Positions 55,958 through 64,000 of a stretch of 64,000 nucleotides of DNA are shown piece by piece. The first letter of the stretch is position 1; each line of letters begins with the position of its first letter. A model generated the notes under the pieces. That model did no database searches and was not told where the DNA came from. It worked only from the letters and a program-made list of their open reading frames with translations. Origin of the DNA: Siphonodentalium dalli (lineage: Eukaryota; Mollusca; Scaphopoda; Gadilida; Siphonodentaliidae); the NCBI GenBank assembly GCA_032622095.1, contig CP136069.1:41144194-41208193 (forward strand), written 5' to 3'. Made by a program: the position numbers and the translations under genes.

Positions 55958-56640
55958 GCTGATGTTCCCGACTTCGTCGGGGCTATTTAGGGATTTCTTT
56001 GCGATCGCCTCCGTCTTGGCAGAATATACAGCATCTGGACAAACTATTGTTCGATCGGTCACAAACATGCCTATATGAGCGTATATGAGCGAGATCAAGG
56101 TCGCACGTGAAATTGGACCCGCCCATATTGTTCCCAGGATCAAAGTATAGGCATGGGTACCAAATTTGAGTCGGATCGGTCGAGGTCCAGAAACATGCCT
56201 ATATGAGCGTATATGGTCAAGGATACGACCGCACGTGAAATTGGACCCACCCATATTGTTCCCGGGATCAAAGTAGTCCTACATAGTATACCAAATTTGA
56301 GTCGGATCGGTCGAGGACCATAAACACCCCTACATGAGCAAGGCCAAGGCCGCACGCGAAATTGGACCCGCCCATATTGTTCCCGGGATCAAGGTAGGCC
56401 GACATTCCAAATTTAAGTCGGATCAGTCGAGGTCCAGAAACATGCCTATATATGAGCGAGTTCAAGATCAAGGAAACGGGCGCACGTGAAATTGGACCCG
56501 CCCATATTGTTCCCAGGATCAAAGTACATTGTACATGTAGGCCTACATACCAAACTTGAGTCGGATCGGTCGAGGTCCAGAAACATTAATGACAGACAAA
56601 CAGACAGACAGACAGACAGAGGTCTTCAAAATATATATGA
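55958..56640. repeat. Tandem 'GTCGGATCGGTCGAGG' repeat
   Basis: Five units of about 110-120 bp, each with GTGAAATTGGACCCGCCCAT, ATTGTTCCCGGGATCAAAGT and GAGTCGGATCGGTCGAGGTC. It starts ACTAGCTGATGTTCCCGACT and ends in a GACAGACA run. Long minus-strand open frames here are repeat artefacts. Confidence 0.85.
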
Positions 56641-57610
56641 GACTAGCAGGTTAGCTCGCCACTGACGTGGTCGAAAAAGCAATTGCAACAGCTTCCGAGA
56701 CACGTGTGCTGCACCTAGGTGTAAAATTTCGTCGAATCCGCCAGTTTTATACGATTTGACCTTGAATTGATCATTTTCAAGGTCAAGGTCAGGTCTGGGT
56801 CACAATTTGACCCGTCCATGACACTTCCCGCACAAAAGTTTCCATAGGTAGCAAGTTTGAGCTCAATCGGTTCGAGTCTAAAGGACACGCACATATAGAT
56901 CATTTGTGGGTACCCGTTTGAAGGTCAAGGTCACCTCGCGCGGAAAAATTGACCCGATAAAATCTCCCCCCGTTCCTTGGAACCCCTAAGTACGAAATTA
57001 AGTACGAAATTTCGTCTCGAGACGGTCAATGGAGCCGTATTTATACTCGTCGTGTATATATACGCTCTTTATCAAAGACACTGTGGATACGAACGCTCTT
57101 TAACTATCAACGCGATTAACCCCACAGTTCCGTTTTTTGTGACTGGGTGTGGAGAATGGGTGTTCGGGTCTTCTCGAAAACGCCGCGACGACCATGCCGT
57201 GGGTTTTTACCCTTAGATTGGAAGTTTGAGCCCGATCGGTCCAGGCGTTTTCGAGTCTATAGACAAATATACGCATATATTTACGTAGTTCTCAAAATAT
57301 ATAGTAGACTAGCAGGTTAGCCCGCCACTGGCGGCATTCGTCCCATGACTTTGTTCGAAAAAGCAATTGCAACATGTTCCGAGACACTTGTGCTGCATTT
57401 GCACCAAATTTCGTCGAAATCAGCAAGTTTTACCCGATTTGACCTTGAATTGACAATTTTGTAGGTCAAGGTCAGGTCGTGGTCACGATTTGACCCGTCC
57501 GTGACAAAAGTACCCATAGGTAGCAAGTTTGGGCTCAATCGATTGATCCGTCCCGAGTTGACCATTTTGCTTCCATAGAATTTGCATGGGACGAATGCCG
57601 CCAGTGGCGT
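56641..57610. repeat. Dispersed 'ACTAGCAGGTTAGC' repeat, two copies
   Basis: Copies start GACTAGCAGGTTAGCTCGCC (56642) and GACTAGCAGGTTAGCCCGCC (57307). Both have TTTCGTCGAAWYCGCCAGTT-like, GACCTTGAATTGA and AAGGTCAAGGTC words. Confidence 0.75.
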
Positions 57611-57975
57611 AATATTTAAATTTTAACATAGGATTTCGCATTCAAATCGATTTTTGTCGATAAAACTGTTATTTTTTCCAAATTTCAAGCTGAGACTTCG
57701 TGTGTCTGCGTGTAATACGTATATGTTCTTAAAATGACAGAGTCCAACACGTAATTATGTTTTAGATGTTAGAAATTAAATTTTTTCGATGCTAAATTTT
57801 AACATAGGATTTCTCATTAAAATCGATTTATGTCGATAAAACTCTTATTTTTCAAATTTTTTAAGCTGCGACTTGGTGTGTCTGTGTGTAATACTTACAT
57901 ATTCTTAAAATGACAGAGTCCAACACGTAATTATGTTTTTGATGAAAGAAATTAATTTTTTTCGATGCTAACTTT
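57611..57975. repeat. Tandem duplication, about 170-bp unit x2
   Basis: AAATTTTAACATAGGATTTC, AAATCGATTTWTGTCGATAA, TGTGTAATACKTAYATRTTC and GACAGAGTCCAACACGTAAT each occur twice. Confidence 0.85.
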
Positions 57976-58600
57976 CGAGCGATAACGTTGCGTTGAATTG
58001 TAAACAAACGCTCTTTTATAGCGACGCGTCATATACAAACGCTCATTAAATTATCACGTGATTAACCCTCGCAGTGCCGTTTTTGTGACAGAGTGGAGAA
58101 CGGGTGCTCTGAACTTCTCCAAAACGCCGCGACGACGATTCCCGTGGATTTTTTTACCCTTAGATGGGAAGTTTGAGCCCAATCGGTCCAGCCGTTTTCG
58201 AGTGTATAGAGGACAAATATATATATATATATTTACGGGTCTCAAAATATATAGGAGACTAGCTGGTGGGCCCGACTTCGTCCGGGCTGTTTCCCCTCTG
58301 CTTTCATCCGAATCTAACATCGAAATCCGTCGAAGGTCAAGGTCAAGGTCACGATTTGACCCGTCCAAAAGTATCCCTAGGTATCAAATTTCGTCGAAAT
58401 CCGTCCGTTTTAACCTGTTTGACCTTGAATTAACCATTTTGAAGGTGAAGGTCAGGTCGGGGTCACGATTTGACCCGTCTAAAACACTCCCCGGACAAAA
58501 GCACCCATAGGTGTAAAATTTCGTCGAAATCCGTCCGGCAGTTTTCCCGGCCATTGCTAACAGACAGACAAACAGAAGTCCCGAAATATATATTAGATTA
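57975..58600. repeat. Dispersed 'ACTAGCTGGTGGGCCCGAC' repeat
   Basis: GACTAGCTGGTGGGCCCGAC at 58256 and AGGTCAAGGTCACGATTTGA blocks, ending AACAGACAGACAAACAGAAG. The 150-codon plus-strand open frame across it is repeat-derived. Confidence 0.75.
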
Positions 58601-58614
58601 ATGTAGTGGGTATG

Positions 58615-58738
58615 TGCTATTGGGGATACGACGCTGTGGTCGTTATAGGCACATTTAGTGAGACCCGCTTCGCGGTTCAGTGTGCCCCAACGTCCACAGC
58701 GCCGCGTATCTCACAATAACACACCCACTACATACAAT
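58615..58738. repeat. CpG-containing foldback L2
   Basis: GTAGTGGGTATGTGCTATTG to CACAATAACACACCCACTAC, with GGATACGACGCTGTGG / CCACAGCGCCGCGTATC inner arms and a CCCGCTTCGCGG loop. Confidence 0.8.
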
Positions 58739-58744
58739 TCTTAA

Positions 58745-59476
58745 TTAAAATATTGGTATGTAGTCCAGTCAACATAGTGTTTGAGTCCGTTTGACCTAGA
58801 ATTTTACAGAATGTTTTATATAAAGATGGATAAATACGAGGAAACATGATTGCAGAGTATAAGAGAAACTTTCGATCAGAGATATGTATGAATTCTCTCT
58901 AATGAATCTCATGAGAAAGCAAGCGAAAACAGGGTCTCATACAACGGTTAAATCTAGACTTTTGGGCGCCCAGAAACGGAAAAGATGTGCTCAGAGCAGT
59001 ATCACGAATATAACCGATCTAGAACATAAAACCTTTCAAGATCCACGGTTATAGAAACGTATGCTATATTGTCTTAAGACGACTGGGTAAAATGTGTAAA
59101 TACAATATTTCCCATGACTCAAAACACACATTTGTAGTAGTTATAATTGCCTCAGATCAAGTGATGAAACATGCCTATTTCGCTTCTATCGCGTTAAAGA
59201 CGTAACTCCTTCAGGTGGATCTGTTTTAATGAGATGTGTACCTTTTAGGCTATTTAACAAGAAACTTGTATATAATCAATACGTATTTTCACTACTGTAC
59301 ATGTGGTTATACAATATGTTACTTCGTCGCGGCATGACTTGTCGTTGCGGCCATTTTTACAGCCATTTCAATGTCGCGATTTTATTAATTTCTGTCCGTG
59401 TCACTTTATTCGCCCCCGTACTCAATTTCACACGAACTGGTATAACTGCGTGATTCCTATGCCATAATGAGTCATT
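58745..59476. other. Unassigned stretch
   Basis: No repeat or convincing open frame. Confidence 0.4.
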
Positions 59477-59797
59477 TCAAGAACTGATGTAACCATGTTG
59501 GACGCCATCTTCGATAACGAAGTTTTCCCAAAGCGGATTTGGGGTACTTTGAGAAACGATGTCATATTTTGCGCACAGATCTCGCAGAGGATTTTGAATA
59601 TGTGGTGTGAAAAAAGTCCGCACACACAACATGAACATAATTACATTTAAGTAAAAAATTTGTCTAGGTTTGGCCATATAGTTCTCATATTTTGACTGGA
59701 CTAATGGCGTGACCCCTTTGTTCACCGCGTCCAGTTTATAGGATAATGGATGGTTATTGTCCAGATCGCACATTATTTTAAAACAACGATCCATCAT
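59477..59797 (-). pseudogene. Possible tail of a LINE reverse transcriptase, decayed
   Basis: A 106-codon minus-strand open frame. RCFKIMCDLDNNHPLSYKLD is reminiscent of the C-terminal DxxHPL segment after the reverse transcriptase domain of LINE-like elements. No catalytic YxDD box is present and the rest does not align by eye. This is a weak, family-level guess. Confidence 0.25.
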
Positions 59798-59830
59798 TTT
59801 AATAACCGACGATCAATATCAAATTTTATA

Positions 59831-60302
59831 TTAAAGGTACACAATCGGATCAGACGGTCCCCATATCATTAAGTTACAACATTTCTTCAAAATACGCTTT
59901 AGTTATCAGATCGATTAATTACAACAAAATAATGCTAACCAATGTCAACTATGCATGATTGTGGTATAAAATTTCCTCAAACGTGTCATTTACCAACACG
60001 TTGTTCAACGAAATATGGCCGTATTATCACTTGAGTATCACGAAATTTTGCCGTTTTACCATGCACTTGATTTTAGAGTTATCCATCTTCATCGGCAATT
60101 TTGTCCCGAGACCTTCGGTTTGACGACATTTTTCCAGGCCATAAATAAGTACACATCTCGAGAAATAACACATTTCAAAAATCGATATCTGATCACTCTG
60201 AGCTCTGATGGGTGGGCTCCTCGACTAGAATCAAATATTTTTTACCACTGAAGCCAAAGAAATAGTGATTTGGGAGCGTTAATTCGAATTATGCAACTTT
60301 AA
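59831..60302. mobile_element. TTAA MITE, G family (G6)
   Basis: TTAA|AGGTACACAATCGGATCAG to GTTAATTCGAATTATGCAACT|TTAA. Its right TTAA is also the left TTAA of the next element. Confidence 0.82.
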
Positions 60303-60799
60303 AGGTACGATTGGCCTTGGCGGTGGGTATCCTGTGAAAATATTTCCACCCGTTAAAAACCGCCACAAACAGAAAGAACAACAAAATGTAGACATACTTT
60401 GTCCGTATACAAATAAGAAATATCGCATAAACAGTATGTTATTGTCATATCTTTGACCATTGTTATGTAAACAAAAGCATGAAAAGTTACTTTTCTGGTG
60501 TTTGTTTATATTATGATGGTAAACATAAAGAGCGTTCTTTGTTGGTGAATTCCTGATATGGAACGAATAAAGAGCGTTTATGCCATTTGTGTGGGATTAG
60601 CCAGCATCATTGTGCTGTCTTCTGTAACATAATCAGGCTCTTGCTTAGGTAAAATATAGTAAATCTTTATGATAACATGCTGTTTACGCGATGGTCATGG
60701 TATATATGAACGAACTGTATGCGTTTTAATGTTTTTCTGTTTACGGTGATTGGAACAAATATGAATATTTTCGACAACTAAGGCCTCGCGTGCCTTTAA
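60299..60799. mobile_element. TTAA element (T) sharing a TTAA with G6
   Basis: TTAA|AGGTACGATTGGCCTTGGCGG to AAGGCCTCGCGTGCCT|TTAA. Further inward CGCATAAACAGTATGTTATT and GATAACATGCTGTTTACGCG are inverse. No coding capacity. Confidence 0.7.
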
Positions 60800-60875
60800 A
60801 CAGTTATTTCACTCCATGTGAACGATTTCATTTTATATGACTTGCATATGCATGATATATATATACCATAATATT

Positions 60876-61235
60876 TAGAGGATCGCAACTCTAAACTAAA
60901 TTTATTAATCGAGTACACTAAATTCGATTTTTATCACATAATCACAATAATATTGATTTCTTATCACAACCAAAATCAAGTAAACAGACACCTTCAAGAA
61001 AAAATATAGTTCCATTTTAAATGTGTCTTTTCATGTTGACAAATTTGTTCAACCATGCACGCTTATCACCCATGTTCATCTCAGTCAACATTAAATAATT
61101 TTATAATTATATTCTAATTAACATAATAATAAAGTTATAGCATTGACATCTACACCATTGCGTTAAGAGCTGTATACGTCGCCGCACATGCCGATAATAC
61201 ACGTGTGTCTTACTAAAACATGAGGCCGGGTTTTA
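60876..61235. repeat. Dispersed repeat, copy P2
   Basis: GAGGATCGCAACTCTAAACT, TTATCACAACCAAAATCAAG, CACTTATCACCCATGTT and GCATTGACATCTACACCATT, matching 39070-39600 without the full leading palindrome. Confidence 0.65.
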
Positions 61236-61289
61236 GGGGCTAATTATGCGATGAATGTACGTAACGATCTGGACAGTCGAGTAAGATTG

Positions 61290-61890
61290 CCCGCTAAACA
61301 GTACATACGTGACAAGGGATTTTTTTTATAAACAAAATTCGATGGCTCCCATTTAGCGACCAAGATGGCTGCCGGATTTAATGTTTTTTCATCGATATCG
61401 TCAAAATTCAATAACTTCAAAATTGAGTTAATCCTGTACATGCATGCCTGTATATTTTCAAAACAATTATCCAATGAATGTGGGCTACAGCGTGTGTCGA
61501 TAAAATCAAACATGGCTGTTGGCGGCCATGTTTTGTTTTACGAATTTCGGGCAAAAAATCGATGCCGCCCATCTAGAGGTCACCCCGAAGATCCATATGA
61601 AATTGTTGATGATCTGATGAGGGATGAGGAGGTCGTGCATACATGAACCAAATTTCATTTTATTTCGTCAACATTCACCAGGGAACAAATATTTAGCCAA
61701 ATTTCATCAAAAGCCCGTAAAGTCAAGTATAATTTGGCGGCCGCAGCCCCCCCCCCCCAAAGAAATGTACCTGTATTTTGTGGTAGTAAACATATAGACC
61801 AATATTATTCCTTTAGTTCAGAACTAAAGTTATCATTCGGAATCTTTAGTATGAACGGACGGACGCAGACCAAACATAATAGATATTTGC
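61290..61890. repeat. Dispersed repeat with 'CAAGATGGCTGCC' and GGACGGACG tail
   Basis: CGACCAAGATGGCTGCCGGA, GATCCATATGAAATTGTTGA, CCAAATTTCATTTTATTTCG and ATGAACGGACGGACGCAGAC. Related to the 'CATAACTCTG' family. The 93-codon frame inside is probably repeat-derived. Confidence 0.5.
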
Positions 61891-62149
61891 TTCCCGTTTT
61901 TAAAACGGGTGTTAAAACGGGTGTAGGCCTATATCATGCAAAACGGCGGGATTCACTCTCACGACTATGGACATCGGTTTTGACGCGATGTGAACAAAAT
62001 TACCGAAATTTTCATGAGCATCGGAGCGGATCGTGCAGTTGCCAGATAATATTTTTTTCGCATTCAAAACACCATATATATGGTGCCACGAAAAACTAAA
62101 CTTGCCAAGTTATTCTACACCGACCGCTTTACAAGTCATTTCGAGCAAG

Positions 62150-62450
62150 GTGTCACGTCACGACCCAATTGGCAGTTGTCCAATCAATGAATAGGATTTA
62201 GTACAACACACACAGGCTCTGAAAATATGTTTTCAATATGTAAATAGCCCGTGTGTTTTAATACACTAAATCATGTTTATTTGTTGGTCGATTATCAATT
62301 GTGCCGTGCGTATTATACGCCAATATCACAAACGGACGTCAAATACTGTTGACCTAATGAGGTTGGTAGAACAATTGAGCATGTCTATATATTAGTGTGC
62401 TAAATTAATTTGTGTGTGGTATAATATCCATACTGTAGACGATTTCCAAT
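62150..62450. repeat. Dispersed 'ACACTAAATCATG' repeat, copy 3 with inverted piece
   Basis: TACACTAAATCATGTTTATT and TTGACCTAATGAGGTTGG match 55568-55780. Just before it, ACGACCCAATTGGCAGTTGT and GGATTTAGTACAACACACAC form an inverted partial copy. Confidence 0.55.
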
Positions 62451-62459
62451 AAAAATAAG

Positions 62460-62902
62460 TAAGATGCATAATCTGAATAAACGCTACCAAATTACTATTT
62501 CTTTGGGGTTAAAAAATATTTGATTCGAGTCGATGAAGCCACCCATCAAAGCTCAGAGAGATCAGATATCGATCTTTGAAATCTGTTATTTCTCGAGATG
62601 TGTACTTAATTGTGACCAGGTAACCAAGTCGTCAAACCGACGGTCTCGGACAAATTGCTGATAAAGATGGATAACTCTAAAATCAAGTGACTTTGAAATT
62701 TGTAAATCCGGCCATATTTCGTTGAACAGAATGTTGATAAATAACACGTTTTGCTGCGTTTTGGGTAATTTTATACTATAGTTGACTGTGGTTAGCATTA
62801 TTTTTGAGCAATTAATCGATTCTGAAAACTGAAGCGGCATTTAAAAAATGTTGTTGAAATCTGATGTTATGGGGACTATCGAATTGGATTGAGCACCTTT
62901 AA
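62460..62902. mobile_element. TTAA MITE, G family (G7)
   Basis: AAGATGCATAATCTGAATAA to GGATTGAGCACCT|TTAA. The left TTAA has mutated. Confidence 0.75.
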
Positions 62903-63193
62903 TTGAAGCTAACTGATCGCATCGACTATCTAAGTGAGCCAACTTGTGGCTATTGTTTAGTGTTCCTTCACTGCGACTGTGGGCCTACATATACGGGTGT
63001 AGATGTGTGCCATTTTCCCCCACTGAATGAAAACCCAATGAAAACAATAACATACTAAAACACGTTACACTTTACAAGTATTCACAATTGAACTTCGTCA
63101 ATCAGGTAAGCAGACATATATTTGTGAGTATAACTGTACAAGTATGCAGTACGTCAGGCATGCAACACGAATATGGCGATTGTTTGACGTAAT

Positions 63194-63554
63194 TTAAAGA
63201 CATATCATGGACTTGATCGGGTGCGTGAAACTGATTAGTTAGTACCCAGGTGTTATGCCAACCTGGGGAATGTAGCATTCTATGTATAAATTGACCATAC
63301 CACTCCATAGAAAACATCGTCTGAACTACGCTCAATTGTAAATATTTACATCTCGAATCGGGAGACAACATTACTATCGACGATAAACACACACAAATGA
63401 TTTCGATATCGAGAGTCATTGGATTTAATTAATACAGCAGAATGACGGTGTGTGTTATCAGTTTGGATTGATATTCGTAAAAGTAACTACTTTGAGCAAG
63501 ATTATTCTCCATTCATATTTGATCACCCTACCGGAGTGTTTCACATAACTTTAA
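63194..63554. mobile_element. TTAA element, O family (O3)
   Basis: TTAA|AGACATATCATGGACTTG to CGGAGTGTTTCACATAACT|TTAA, inverse orientation to O1 and O2. Confidence 0.8.
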
Positions 63555-63744
63555 AGAAAAGACCCCGCTCACAAATGCACTGGAATACCAGACTTCGTTC
63601 AGAAAGGTCTGAACATTGCGTCGTGATTCAACGAAATTTGCTTCATACAATACAATAAATGTATTACTTTCTGAGTAAAGTCGATTCGCTTCAATGACTT
63701 CCTACATACATGCCATGACCCGGTGATTAATTAATTTCGTAGCT

Positions 63745-63802
63745 TGTCGCGGAAGGATAGAACTCGAGGCGCTTTCGCCTCTCGTTTTATCCTTCCGCGA
63801 CA
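63745..63802. repeat. CpG-containing foldback L3
   Basis: TGTCGCGGAAGGATAGAACT to inverse CCTTCCGCGACA around GAGGCGCTTTCGCCTC. Confidence 0.85.
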
Positions 63803-64000
63803 GCACTCGTGCCGTATCGACAAACCCATTTACACATGCGAGGTTCTGTGTTTATTACACACTCCGCGTCCTAGAATCCGTGCATTAAAAATACAGGATT
63901 AGGTTTATTTAGGCTCATACAGGGCGTGTTTGTCATGTGTGATGATTCTTTTATTTAAATAGTTCCTGTTTCATGGTTGAGGCGAACGTCATGTACGTCA
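63803..64000. other. Right edge, nothing recognised
   Basis: No feature supported in the last 200 bases. Confidence 0.4.

Noticed and set aside
55955-56522. Three minus-strand frames with repeated LGTIWAGPISRA wording
   Set aside because: Translation of the tandem 'GTCGGATCGGTCGAGG' repeat.
58058-58510. 150-codon plus-strand open frame
   Set aside because: It runs through dispersed 'AAGGTCAAGGTCACGATTTGA' repeats with an Arg/Ser-rich, repeat-driven translation and no recognisable domain.
59495-59525. Minus-strand AAGATGGCGTCC as the missing PNUTS start exon
   Set aside because: The frame stops after 25 codons, and I saw no donor giving a phase-0 join to exon 48688-48785 with PNUTS-like residues.
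61360-61380. CAAGATGGCTGCC as a YY1-type promoter element, possibly of PNUTS
   Set aside because: It lies within a dispersed repeat and on the wrong strand for PNUTS.

Overview
This is eukaryotic genomic DNA, probably from a marine or aquatic invertebrate. It is AT-rich, has canonical GT-AG introns, and is packed with short non-autonomous transposons. Motifs such as the 'taactctggacggacgg' repeats, seen in many aquatic invertebrate genomes, fit a lophotrochozoan best. I cannot name the species.

One host gene is recognisable, on the minus strand. It is PPP1R10/PNUTS, the nuclear targeting and regulatory subunit of protein phosphatase 1. I assembled 18 coding exons by hand between 48785 (5' side) and 3399 (3' side). 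All splice junctions and codon phases agree, giving about 923 codons. They cover the TFIIS N-terminal (LW) domain, a basic/acidic His-containing linker, low-complexity regions, the PP1-binding RVxF motif with its conserved EYFYFE block, and a Gly/Pro- and RGG-rich tail. The start-codon exon, which must lie above 48785, and the C-terminal CCCH zinc-finger exon, expected below 3399 or off the left edge, were not found.

The rest is intron and upstream DNA built largely from mobile elements. At least ten families have TTAA target sites, and several have piggyBac-like CCCTTT ends. Palindromic TA-flanked elements resemble Tc1/mariner MITEs. hAT-like MITEs carry verifiable 8-bp target duplications. 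Several insertions are nested and can be dated relative to each other. A 2.8-kb minisatellite of 49/47/42-bp units sits in the 16.4-kb intron. No transposase, rRNA, tRNA or CRISPR array was recognised.

The most interesting observations are these. The same palindromic core module sits inside four different terminal-repeat shells. One of those shells also occurs with a completely different, perfect 61-bp-arm hairpin as its core. Two nearly identical TTAA elements in opposite orientation closely flank an 87-bp, frame-neutral PNUTS exon, a layout that could drive exon skipping or circular RNA.
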